Part shown: one piece after another, positions 1 through 7,247 of the stretch
How the letters are laid out: each line of letters begins with the position of its first letter
Position numbering within the stretch: position 1 is the stretch's first letter
DNA from: Thiohalomonas sp.
Lineage (GTDB): Bacteria; Pseudomonadota; Gammaproteobacteria; GRL18
DNA length: 7,465 nt
Direction of reading: 5' to 3'
NCBI GenBank assembly: GCA_023864145.1
Contig: JAIVER010000021.1
Location: forward strand, 1 to 7,465
Notes under the pieces: model-generated
The model's input: only the letters and a program-made list of their open reading frames with translations
The model's database searches: none
Told to the model about the DNA's origin: nothing
Made by a program: the position numbers and the translations under genes

Positions 1-69
1 TGCCAATACCTTTGCGCTAAACTCTATTTTCTGGGAAGTCGTTAAATCAGTGTTGTGCAAGCCTGTCAC
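1..69 (-). CDS. Possible 5' end of an unidentified gene (partial, runs off the left edge)
   Basis: A GTG codon at 69-67 opens a frame that stays free of stops to the window edge (23 codons, beginning VTGLHNTDLTTSQKIEF). It is preceded by AGGAG (82-78 on the minus strand) at a spacing of 8 nt, which is a good Shine-Dalgarno arrangement, and an in-frame stop lies upstream at 108-106. The gene would lie downstream of gamma-glutamyltransferase on the same strand, with a gap of about 210 bp. I do not recognise the peptide, and 23 open codons are not significant alone. A competing plus-strand frame (2-88, ending in TAA) covers the same bases, so at most one is real. The ribosome-binding site favours the minus-strand reading. 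Confidence 0.33.
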   Translation of the reverse strand, partial: MTGLHNTDLTTSQKIEFSAKVLA

Positions 70-279
70 GGGTATTGCTCCTGGATAAATTATCTGGTAA
101 CAATATTATCTCAGAACACGGGTTTGATGACTTCCTTTTTTATTGCTGAGCTCAGAAAACTGTAAAGCGGGGTTGAGCTCTCCCATTTCATCCTTGTTTT
201 TTAAATACTTGTGATTTTAGCCTATTTTCAACTGATTAAACTAGGATTAAAGCTATTCTGATATTAGTCATAATCCTTC
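70..279. other. Intergenic region downstream of gamma-glutamyltransferase
   Basis: About 210 bp separate the ggt stop from the possible gene at the left edge. I see no convincing rho-independent terminator for ggt. The region is AT-rich and holds a 10-bp palindrome CTGAGCTCAG at 146-155. A second TGAGCTC at 174-180 could pair with it, but no T-run follows. Two very short minus-strand frames (about 11 and 26 codons) are present and look accidental. Any promoter for the left-edge gene would have to lie here, but no clear -35/-10 pair stands out. Confidence 0.5.
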
Positions 280-1971
280 CTATGGTACATCAAATACTAC
301 GGCCTGCCCTTCCACTCGTGGATCAGAGGCCGCCTGAACGCCATTGTCATAATCCCAGTTTATTACCTGCATATTGCCATAGCCTGAATCCAGCTGACTA
401 GTATGATGCCCCATTAGTTCAAGTTCAGCCGCCTGTTCCATTGATAAGGCATTTTTCTCATAAAAAACTTTATCCGGCAGATACTGGTGATGAAATCTAG
501 GGCGTGTCACCCATTGCTGTGCTGGTGCACCTTTTTCTAATTCCAGAATTCCCAGCAATACCATAGTAATAATTCGGCTGCCTCCCGGTGTACCTAATAT
601 AGCAATACCTTTATCCGTTTCAACCAGTGTTGGACTCATACTGGAGAGAGGACGTTTTCCCGGGGCAATCGCATTGGCCTCACCCCCAAGCAGACCATAA
701 ACGTTGGGCGTACCCGGACGGGCAGAAAAGTCATCCATTTCATCATTCAAAAGCACTCCGGTTCCCGCTGCAGTAAAACCTGAGCCAAAGGGGTAATTAA
801 TACTCATCGTGGCAGAAACCAGATTTCCCTGGGTATCCAGCACTGAAAAATGGGTCGTATCCTGACCTTCACTTTGAGAATTTGCTATTTTTGTTTTTAA
901 GTTTGCTCCTATTTTAGGTAAATCACTGCTGGGCATGGCTTTATCCAGACGTATACCTTTTTGCAAGCCATCAGCATACCAGGCATGAGTCAGGCGCTCT
1001 GTGGGAACGTTAGTAAAATCACTATCACCTAAAAATTCGGCTCTATCCCGGTATGCCCGGCGCATTGCTTCAATAATCAGGTGGGTTTGTGTGACATCAT
1101 CCAGCGACTTAAGCTCATAGTTCTGTAAAATCTGCAGTATGGTTGCCAGAGCAATCCCCCCAGAAGAGGGTGGTGGTGCTGAGGTGATTTTCATTTGACG
1201 ATACTGGAATTGAATAGGCTCACGTTCTTTTATTGTATAATTTTTTAAATCGTTTAATTGCCAGATACCCTCATTGGCCTTAACAGAATCAACCAGTTTA
1301 TTAGCTATATTCCCTTGATAAAATCCAGCATTACCTTTTTGTGCAATTAATTTTAATGTCTGTCCCAGGTCTTTTTGAAGAATTAAATGCCCTAATTCCG
1401 GTACTTCATTATTATGCAGAAAAATAGCTGCTGATGTGCTATATTGCTGTAATACCAACAGGCGAAAAGCAGCCATTTTTTGATAATGAGAGGTGACAGG
1501 AAAGCCCTTTTCAGCATATTTTATTGCACTCTGGAGCACTTGCTGCAAGGGTAAATTACCGTATTTTTCTGATAAGTGAACCATAGCGGCCACGGTTCCT
1601 GGAATGCCTGCCGCCAGAGGCCCGTCCACCGAACTTTTGGCAAGATAATTGCCGTCCTGATCCAGATACATATCCCGATGTGCTTTACCTGGTGCCATTT
1701 CACGACCATCAAGCATTATTGTTTTATGTTGTTTTTGATCCCGCAGCACCCAAAAACCACCTCCTCCTAAACCTGAACTATAAGGCTCAACAACCGCCAG
1801 TGTTGCCGTGATAGCAACCGCTGCATCAAAGGCATTGCCACCGGATTGCAAAATGCGTTTTCCTGCCTGTGTTGCCAGAGGATGAGCTGTTGCAATAGCC
1901 GCCTGAGAAGGCTCTTGCGCATTGACTGATGCACTTAACAGCAAAGATAACAGCAGTAACAAAAACTTCAT
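280..1971 (-). CDS. ggt: Gamma-glutamyltransferase (gamma-glutamyltranspeptidase) precursor
   Basis: This 563-residue N-terminal-nucleophile hydrolase cleaves the gamma-glutamyl bond of glutathione and related compounds, transferring the group to water or an acceptor amino acid or peptide, normally in the periplasm. Residues 1-18 form a signal peptide (a leucine-rich core ending VNA before QEPSQ). The start is supported by GAGG 5 nt upstream of the ATG. The family's autoprocessing site is visible: DTTHFSVLD places the nucleophile at Thr372, giving a large subunit of about 370 residues and a small one of about 190. Other matches to the E. coli enzyme are DGREMAP (Arg90), Asn392, MDDFS (412-416), RPLSSMSPT (440-448), the TPGGSRI oxyanion loop (461-467) and PRFHHQ. 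The lid loop (PNVYGLLGGEANA) is present, as in glutathione-hydrolysing members. The length is normal and no lesion is seen. It lies beyond a terminator and so is probably transcribed separately from the ferredoxin series. Confidence 0.96.
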   Translation of the reverse strand: MKFLLLLLSLLLSASVNAQEPSQAAIATAHPLATQAGKRILQSGGNAFDAAVAITATLAVVEPYSSGLGGGGFWVLRDQKQHKTIMLDGREMAPGKAHRDMYLDQDGNYLAKSSVDGPLAAGIPGTVAAMVHLSEKYGNLPLQQVLQSAIKYAEKGFPVTSHYQKMAAFRLLVLQQYSTSAAIFLHNNEVPELGHLILQKDLGQTLKLIAQKGNAGFYQGNIANKLVDSVKANEGIWQLNDLKNYTIKEREPIQFQYRQMKITSAPPPSSGGIALATILQILQNYELKSLDDVTQTHLIIEAMRRAYRDRAEFLGDSDFTNVPTERLTHAWYADGLQKGIRLDKAMPSSDLPKIGANLKTKIANSQSEGQDTTHFSVLDTQGNLVSATMSINYPFGSGFTAAGTGVLLNDEMDDFSARPGTPNVYGLLGGEANAIAPGKRPLSSMSPTLVETDKGIAILGTPGGSRIITMVLLGILELEKGAPAQQWVTRPRFHHQYLPDKVFYEKNALSMEQAAELELMGHHTSQLDSGYGNMQVINWDYDNGVQAASDPRVEGQAVVFDVP

Positions 1972-2005
1972 AAGAACCTCAAATAAGTCGATCCATTAGG
2001 GAAAC

Positions 2006-2024
2006 TATTGCTAAAAAAGCAATA
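2006..2024 (-). promoter_or_regulatory. Small hairpin in the ggt leader
   Basis: TATTGCT and AGCAATA form a perfect 7-bp inverted repeat around a loop of five A (five T on the transcribed-sense minus strand). It sits between the upstream terminator and the ggt ribosome-binding site, about 35 bp before the ATG. It could be a weak operator or a leader hairpin. It has no T-run in the right place to be a terminator, and no well-formed promoter was found around it. Confidence 0.3.
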
Positions 2025-2032
2025 ATACTGAT

Positions 2033-2068
2033 AAAAAAACCCCTTAATGCCATCACATTAAGGGGTTT
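2033..2068 (-). terminator. Rho-independent terminator after the ferredoxin gene
   Basis: Read on the minus strand, AAACCCCTTAATG and CATTAAGGGGTTT pair perfectly over 13 bp around a 6-nt loop. The T-tract continues past the stem, giving seven T in all. It begins 32 bp past the ferredoxin stop codon, so it should end the transcript carrying coaD and the ferredoxin. On the plus strand only three T belong to the stem end and are followed by AAATG, so it acts mainly in the minus direction. It isolates ggt from the genes upstream. Confidence 0.93.
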
Positions 2069-2100
2069 AAATGATATCGATAACAGCCGGCTTTTAGCGA

Positions 2101-2451
<351 letters not shown>

Positions 2452-2928
2452 CTAACCTAATTTTTGTTTGATTTCAGCTATTACTTGCTCAGGAACGAAG
2501 TTTGTTATATTTCCACCCAATCGAGCGACCTCTTTAACCAAACTTGATGATAAGTAAGCGTATTGTTCTGCAGTGGTTAAAAAAATAGTTTCAATATCCG
2601 GAGCCAGATTGCGATTCATTCCTGCCAGCTGAAATTCATACTCAAAATCCGTGACTGCTCGCAAGCCTCTTAATATCACGCTGGCATTATGTTCTTTAGT
2701 AAAGTCTACCAATAAATTATCAAAACCAACAACAGAAACGTTTTGGTAATCAGTAAGTACTTCTCTAGCCAGAGAAACTCGCTGCTGCACATCAAATAAG
2801 GGCTGCTTATCTGAACTGCTCGCGACAGCAACAGTCACATGATCAAATATTTTTGCAGCACGTTTGAGCAAATCAATGTGCCCGAATGTGATGGGATCGA
2901 ATGTGCCCGGATACACTGCATTAACCAT
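2452..2928 (-). CDS. coaD: Phosphopantetheine adenylyltransferase
   Basis: This cytoplasmic enzyme transfers the adenylyl group of ATP to 4'-phosphopantetheine, giving dephospho-CoA, the penultimate step of coenzyme A synthesis. The 158-residue length is standard. Visible motifs are YPGTFDPIT (6-14), the nucleotidyltransferase TxGH signature as Thr14-Phe-Gly-His17, [13 protein letters not shown] (86-98) and SSSLVKEVA (127-135), all closely matching the E. coli protein. I chose the ATG at 2928 because [10 protein letters not shown] matches the family start. TTG and GTG codons further upstream (2949, 2940) would add residues outside the family and overlap the preceding gene. The ATG follows the TAA of the upstream membrane-protein gene by 1 nt, so translation is probably coupled. 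AAGGG lies about 11 nt upstream. Confidence 0.97.
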   Translation of the reverse strand: MVNAVYPGTFDPITFGHIDLLKRAAKIFDHVTVAVASSSDKQPLFDVQQRVSLAREVLTDYQNVSVVGFDNLLVDFTKEHNASVILRGLRAVTDFEYEFQLAGMNRNLAPDIETIFLTTAEQYAYLSSSLVKEVARLGGNITNFVPEQVIAEIKQKLG

Positions 2929-2929
2929 A

Positions 2930-3466
2930 TTATTGTGCACCCTTAGCAAATTTTACTGAGTCAATAATTTTCGCTTCCGGATTGGGATATAAATCGAGCA
3001 TTTTATCCGGTAATTTACCCTCTCCCGCCTGATGTAATGCATCCGACTCCATAATAATCAGCACCAGAGTTGTCACCATGGTGGGTAAAAGGCAAACGCC
3101 GCCAATCAGTGCATAAACCGCTTCTTTCATCCATCCCCGACTGGTATAACCATAAAGCCAAAAGGCAGCAATGGCACTGATCAGCAGCAGCATTTTAATA
3201 AAAAAGTAAGTAGGTTTTAAGGCCACTTGCCAATGACACATCACAAACCAGGATTCACTCTGTTCTGACTTCTTACCTCTGTAAATAATAAAACCCAAAA
3301 TTGAAAAAGAGACAATAGGAACAATTAACATCGGCCATGCCCAACTTGTGGCTAGACCCAGAGTGGCTACAAAGGTAAGGATATGGTTACCAATGAGATT
3401 TACCAGAAATAAATCATGGGGAAACTTAGCTTTCTTTTTTTCTGCATCACTGACGTCAAACAACAT
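2930..3466 (-). CDS. Conserved-looking inner-membrane protein of unknown function, four predicted helices
   Basis: I do not recognise this 178-residue protein. It has a short charged N-terminus ([15 protein letters not shown]), then hydrophobic stretches at about 18-40, 44-63, 87-107 and 115-139. The second and third are separated by a hydrophilic segment ([11 protein letters not shown]) and by WFVMCHWQ (73-80), which contains a Cys and a His. The C-terminal 40 residues are soluble and contain [20 protein letters not shown]. An even number of helices puts both ends on the same side, probably the cytoplasm given the N-terminal lysines. Its stop precedes coaD by 1 nt, so the two are probably co-translated. 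A 111-bp gap separates it from rsmD. The Shine-Dalgarno match before its ATG is weak. No enzyme motif is visible, and any role in CoA metabolism would be a guess. Confidence 0.85.
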   Translation of the reverse strand: MLFDVSDAEKKKAKFPHDLFLVNLIGNHILTFVATLGLATSWAWPMLIVPIVSFSILGFIIYRGKKSEQSESWFVMCHWQVALKPTYFFIKMLLLISAIAAFWLYGYTSRGWMKEAVYALIGGVCLLPTMVTTLVLIIMESDALHQAGEGKLPDKMLDLYPNPEAKIIDSVKFAKGAQ

Positions 3467-3577
3467 ATCTTACACAATCCAATAGAATAATTTTAAAAGT
3501 TTAATTCCGCTTATTGTACAGAGCAAAGCCTTTACATACCAGAAAACAGGAAATAAGCCCATAGATGAATTAAACAG

Positions 3578-4180
3578 TTATTTATCAACCTGCAGCAGAT
3601 AATAAGCTAACTGTCCTGCTTTTTTCTCTTTCACTACTTGCCAATTTTCAGGCAGCTCAGGCAGAGCCGTTTTTTTCTCTATTTCAATATAAATACTGGC
3701 CTGATCAGACAAACAATTCGCTTTATCCAGAAACTGACAGAAAGGTTCAACTAATTGTTTATTGAAGGGCGGATCAAGAAAGACGATGTCAAAAGTTTTG
3801 GGTGGCGTAGAGCCTTCAGCGGCTTGCGGGGAAGAGCTTAAATGACTCAGATAGGCACGTGCATCCATTTTCAAAAGCTGCGCATTATCAGCACCTAATA
3901 ATTTGAGATTATTGCCTATCATGCGAATGGCTTGAGGATTTTTATCAATCATCACCACTTCACCGGCATAGCGCGCAAGAGCTTCAAGACCCAATGCGCC
4001 GCTGCCGGTAAACAGATCCAGACAGCGTGCACCAACAATATCATTTTGCAGCCAGTTAAATAAGGTTTCTCTTACCCGGTCCATTGTGGGACGCAGGCCG
4101 TCACCATCAGCAAAGCTGAGTTTTCGACCGCGCCATTGACCACCAATGATGCGTAATTGATTAGCCTTTGCTTTGGGCAC
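3578..4180 (-). CDS. rsmD: 16S rRNA (guanine966-N2)-methyltransferase RsmD
   Basis: RsmD uses S-adenosylmethionine to methylate N2 of G966 in 16S rRNA during 30S assembly. The 200-residue protein shows the family's N-terminal LRIIGGQWRGRKL (about 9-21), GLRPTMDRVRETLFNWL (28-44), the SAM-binding LDLFTGSGALGLEAL (54-68) and the catalytic DPPF (136-139, in DIVFLDPPF). Compared with E. coli there is a short Ser/Pro-rich insertion near 113-129. The start is uncertain. The frame stays open to a GTG at 4267, but that would overlap the M16 gene by 107 bp and add a basic stretch outside the family. I chose the internal GTG at 4180, which gives a normal length and a 20-bp overlap with the upstream stop, implying translational coupling. 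Only a weak GAG-like ribosome-binding site precedes it. Function is sure, start moderate. Confidence 0.95.
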   Translation of the reverse strand: MPKAKANQLRIIGGQWRGRKLSFADGDGLRPTMDRVRETLFNWLQNDIVGARCLDLFTGSGALGLEALARYAGEVVMIDKNPQAIRMIGNNLKLLGADNAQLLKMDARAYLSHLSSSPQAAEGSTPPKTFDIVFLDPPFNKQLVEPFCQFLDKANCLSDQASIYIEIEKKTALPELPENWQVVKEKKAGQLAYYLLQVDK

Positions 4181-5642
4181 TATTTTTTTCGCTCGTTTGC
4201 TCTTTATCAGCAACGACTTCAACTTCAGGACCGACAATAATAGTGGCCATTGTTTTAGGGTGAACACGACGTTTAAAGGTTGATTTGATTTGCTCTAAAG
4301 TTACTGCTTCAATTTTTGCATTATATTGATCCAGATAATCCAGAGGCAATTCATAGAAACCGATAACCGCCAGATTTTCGACAATATCTTTATTACTGGC
4401 TTGACGTAAAGGGAAGCTGCCGGTGATATTAAGTTTGGCATTTTTCAGTTCTTCTTCAGTCGGGCCATTTTCAATAAATTGATTGAGGTTTTCTTGAACC
4501 AGCTGAATGCTCTCTTCTGTTGAGCTTTTTTTAGTGGTAAAGCTGAACTGATACGGCCCCTGAGCGTGCATAGGCACCAGATAACTGCCGATACTATAGG
4601 TCAGACCTCTTTTGACACGCACTTCTTTCATCAGTCGGGCGCTAAAACCACTACCTCCAAGGATATGATTGCCGACATAGAGAGGATAAAGATCATCATC
4701 ACCGCGTTTTAATACCGGCTGTCCCATCAGTACCGTGGTTTGTGTCGATGGATGATTTTCTCTGATGATAATTCCATGATCATTTTGCTCTGCTGTGGGT
4801 AATTGAGGCACTTTTTCACCTGACGGCATAGCACTGGATATTTTTTCTGTATAGTCACGAGCCTCTGACTCAGTCAAATCACCCATCACGGCCAGGACAA
4901 CATTTTTTGCGACATATAATTCTTTATAATAGGCCAGCAGATCACTTTGCTGAATCACTTTTAAACTCTCACGACTACCGCCTGGAGGTGTGCCATAGGG
5001 GTGATTTTTATAGAGCGATTCATAGAAAAAACGTGAAGCTTTTTTAGAGGGTGTTTGATCTTCATAATCTAAAGAAACAATCATGCGGGCGATTTCCCGC
5101 TGTAATGCTTCATCAGGGAAGGTTGCATTGGCTAGTACATTGGTTAATAACGATAATGCACCATCGCGCTGTTTTTCATAGCTTAAGGTACGAATATTAA
5201 CAACCGCCATATCCCGATAACTGCCGTTACCATATTCAATACCTAGATTAGCAAACTGATCGGCAATCTGATTCGCTGTTAAGATCTTTGTACCCTCAAA
5301 AATCAAACCATTGGTTAACTTGGCCAGACCTGCCAGCACCATACCGTCTTTGGATTTAAAGTGACCGTCTCTTGCTGCGCCAGCATCAAAAATCAGTCTG
5401 AAATCAATCATTGGCAAACTGTCTGCCTGCTGATAGAGAACTTTCATACCGTTTTTGGTAAACCACTGGGTTATTTTGCCCACCTTTAATGTGTCTTGAG
5501 ATGCAGCCTGTTCTTTAACCGCTAGTTCAGCGGCATTGATATGAGTAATACTCAATGCTGACATCAATAGTCCACTGACTAATAAATTCATGATATTTTT
5601 TTTACTTGTTTTTTTCATCATTTTTTTCGATATGGATTTCAT
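4161..5642 (-). CDS. M16 family peptidase-like protein without a zinc site (partner subunit)
   Basis: This 493-residue protein begins with a basic, lysine-rich N-terminus and a hydrophobic stretch (about 18-35), with a plausible signal-peptidase site after HINAA (residue 39), so it is probably periplasmic. It has the two-domain M16 fold: the N-terminal domain around 58-280 and the C-terminal domain around 285-475. The zinc motif is lost. Where the neighbour has HVLEH, this protein has KLTNG (108-112), and the downstream glutamate region reads MIVSLDYED instead of VMEERR. It keeps the C-terminal substrate-binding signature GGSGFSARLMKEVRVKRGLTYSIGSY (329-354, with Arg345 and Tyr349). This is the pattern of the non-catalytic subunit of a heterodimeric M16B peptidase. 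The start is 1 nt after the upstream stop (TAA-G-ATG), with AGGTGA 6 nt ahead of the ATG. The C-terminus is polar and tail-like. Confidence 0.92.
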   Translation of the reverse strand: MKSISKKMMKKTSKKNIMNLLVSGLLMSALSITHINAAELAVKEQAASQDTLKVGKITQWFTKNGMKVLYQQADSLPMIDFRLIFDAGAARDGHFKSKDGMVLAGLAKLTNGLIFEGTKILTANQIADQFANLGIEYGNGSYRDMAVVNIRTLSYEKQRDGALSLLTNVLANATFPDEALQREIARMIVSLDYEDQTPSKKASRFFYESLYKNHPYGTPPGGSRESLKVIQQSDLLAYYKELYVAKNVVLAVMGDLTESEARDYTEKISSAMPSGEKVPQLPTAEQNDHGIIIRENHPSTQTTVLMGQPVLKRGDDDLYPLYVGNHILGGSGFSARLMKEVRVKRGLTYSIGSYLVPMHAQGPYQFSFTTKKSSTEESIQLVQENLNQFIENGPTEEELKNAKLNITGSFPLRQASNKDIVENLAVIGFYELPLDYLDQYNAKIEAVTLEQIKSTFKRRVHPKTMATIIVGPEVEVVADKEQTSEKNSAQSKG

Positions 5643-5654
5643 CTTATTTCACCT
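5643..5654 (-). promoter_or_regulatory. Ribosome-binding site and stop-start junction between the two M16 genes
   Basis: AGGTGA at 5654-5649 on the minus strand lies inside the last codons of the upstream peptidase gene and 6 nt before the ATG of the second. With the TAA-G-ATG arrangement it supports the start at 5642 and coupled translation of the two subunits. Confidence 0.7.
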
Positions 5655-7104
5655 GTCCCAGCTCTTTTTTCTGATCTTTTGTTATGGGCTTAAGAGTGGC
5701 TACAGTTAATGTTTTCGGGGTAAAGTATTTTTTGGCAACCTGCTGTATCTGCTCTGCTGTCACGGCCTGAATATATTCAACATATCGGCTTTCTTCCTGC
5801 CAGCCGATACCCACTGTTTCAGCAATACCTATTTTTATCCCCTGGTAAAACATAGAATCCTGTTCATAAACAGCAGATGAAATGGCCTGTGCTTTCACCC
5901 GGTTTAATTCTGCTTCTCTCACTAAGTTGTTTTTTACTTCATCCAGCTCTGCTAATAATGCGGCTTCAAGTTGTGTTGTTGTCCCTTTTGCAGGAATACC
6001 ATCGAGTAAAAACAGTGCCTGGATTCTGGCATCCATTGAATAACCGGCACCTGCTGAGGTAGCTATTTTACTGCCTTTAATCAAATTTTTGCTTAAACGT
6101 GCGCTGTCACCGCCATCGAGTATCCCGGCAAGTAAATCCAGAGCGTAAGGCTCCCATTTGATTTCAGCAGTATTAACAACTGGCACTTTATAACCCATGA
6201 GAATATAGGGAAGTTTAGCTTCCAAAGTCATTTCTATACGTTTAGTGCCTTTTTGCTCATGCTCTACTCTGGGTTTGAGTTTCTCAATTTTAAAGGGCTT
6301 TAATGGACCAAAATAATGTTCTGCCAGGGTAAAGACAGCATCTGGTTCGACATCACCAACCACCACCAGAGTGGCATTATTGGGTGCGTAATAGCGTTGA
6401 TACCAGCCCTTGAGATCTGCCACTGTCATATTTTTTAAATCAGCCATCCAGCCAATGGTTGGATTGTGATAGCCGCTATTGTCAAACGCAGTGGCATAGA
6501 ACTGTTCATAAGTCAGTGATTGCGGCTTATCATCAGTGCGCCAGCGACGTTCTTCCATGACCACCATAATCTCTTTATCAAACTCATCTTTGGGCAATAA
6601 TAAGCCGCGCATACGATCGGATTCCATCTCAAAGCTTACTTTTAAGCGGCTTTTTTGTAATTTTTGATAATAGGCGGTGTAGTCTTTTGAGGTAAAAGCA
6701 TTGTCTTCACCTCCATTGCGGGAGATGATTTTATTAAATTCACCTGTCGGGTATTTTTCTGTGCCTTTAAACATCATGTGTTCCAGTACATGAGAAACGC
6801 CCGTGGTTCCGCCGCTTTCATAGCTTGAACCCACTTTATACCAGACCTGAGATATAACGACTGGCGCACGATGGTCAGGTTTAACAATGACTTTTAAACC
6901 ATTTTCTAATATTTTTTCACTGATCTGTGTAGTCTGCTCTGTTGCTCCAGACTCTTTTGCGATTACTGTCTGTCTCATTGAAAACAGCACTAAAGCACTA
7001 AGCACTGTTTTAAAAAATACGCTATGGAGACTAATGATGAAAAATCCTTTTTTTCTTTGATAAATTTTTTGTGAGTTCATATTCTTTCTTGTATTTGCCG
7101 TCAT
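5644..7104 (-). CDS. M16 family zinc peptidase, catalytic subunit, secreted to the periplasm
   Basis: This 486-residue peptidase is of the pitrilysin/processing-peptidase M16B type. A basic start and hydrophobic segment (about 20-43) end in TVIA before KESG, consistent with an export signal cleaved near residue 49. The inverted zinc motif is intact: His105-Val-Leu-Glu108-His109, with the third ligand about 75 residues later in VMEERR (Glu184 or Glu185). Flanking family features are MFKGTEKYPTGEF (111-123), NAFTSKDYTAYY (135-146) and PNNATLVVVGDV (241-252). The C-terminal domain lacks the RGLxY substrate-binding signature found in the neighbouring gene, so the two proteins complement each other. 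AGGAAG lies about 11 nt before the chosen ATG. An internal ATG (residue 9, at 7080) with AAGAAAG close by is an alternative start that leaves the signal intact. Substrates are unknown. Confidence 0.95.
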   Translation of the reverse strand: MTANTRKNMNSQKIYQRKKGFFIISLHSVFFKTVLSALVLFSMRQTVIAKESGATEQTTQISEKILENGLKVIVKPDHRAPVVISQVWYKVGSSYESGGTTGVSHVLEHMMFKGTEKYPTGEFNKIISRNGGEDNAFTSKDYTAYYQKLQKSRLKVSFEMESDRMRGLLLPKDEFDKEIMVVMEERRWRTDDKPQSLTYEQFYATAFDNSGYHNPTIGWMADLKNMTVADLKGWYQRYYAPNNATLVVVGDVEPDAVFTLAEHYFGPLKPFKIEKLKPRVEHEQKGTKRIEMTLEAKLPYILMGYKVPVVNTAEIKWEPYALDLLAGILDGGDSARLSKNLIKGSKIATSAGAGYSMDARIQALFLLDGIPAKGTTTQLEAALLAELDEVKNNLVREAELNRVKAQAISSAVYEQDSMFYQGIKIGIAETVGIGWQEESRYVEYIQAVTAEQIQQVAKKYFTPKTLTVATLKPITKDQKKELGQVK

Positions 7105-7247
7105 TTAAAGATTTTCTTCCTATTCCTTAGGGTGTTGTTAAAAGTATTGGTATACTGGCACAAAATCCAGGATAATATTAGGCTATTTTATTTTAATGCC
7201 TATCACTTAGGCATCTAATTTAGCTACAAGAAGCATCGCTTGATATC
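7105..7247. promoter_or_regulatory. Divergent promoter region between the M16 peptidase genes and ftsY
   Basis: These 143 bp separate two outward-reading genes and must hold promoters for both. For ftsY, TTGGTA (7147-7152) and GATAAT (7171-7176), 18 bp apart, are a plausible sigma-70 pair, leaving a leader of about 65 nt. TATACT at 7151-7156 is another -10-like element without a good -35. For the M16 direction no clear promoter stands out. The location is firm, but the individual elements are inferred. Confidence 0.5.
7196..7214. repeat. Perfect 7-bp inverted repeat in the ftsY leader
   Basis: ATGCCTA and TAGGCAT pair exactly around a 5-nt centre (TCACT). It lies 33 bp before the ftsY ATG, downstream of the likely promoter. 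No T-run follows, so it is not a simple terminator. It could be an operator for a dimeric regulator or an mRNA leader hairpin. Chance occurrence remains possible. Confidence 0.5.

Noticed and set aside
2..88. Plus-strand open frame ending in TAA, as the possible 3' end of a convergent gene
   Set aside because: Only 28 codons are visible with no family resemblance, and it competes with a minus-strand frame that has a good ribosome-binding site. It cannot be excluded, but it is not supported enough to list.
146..180. Two TGAGCTC copies as a possible ggt terminator
   Set aside because: The arms are 7-8 bp with a 19-nt loop and no downstream T-tract on either strand. Each copy also contains the self-complementary GAGCTC, so the pairing is not specific.
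111..191. 26-codon minus-strand frame starting MKWESSTPLYSF
   Set aside because: It has only a weak AAGG immediately before the ATG, it is very short and resembles nothing known. It is probably accidental in the ggt downstream region.
2085..2092. AGCCGGCT palindrome just past the ferredoxin stop
   Set aside because: An isolated 8-bp palindrome with no spacing, no repeat copy and no T-run. The real terminator lies a little further on.
4161..5642. Loss of HxxEH in the second M16 gene as a sign of a decaying pseudogene
   Set aside because: The frame is intact at full length and the C-terminal RGLTY signature is preserved. Loss of the zinc site is the normal state of the partner subunit in M16B pairs.
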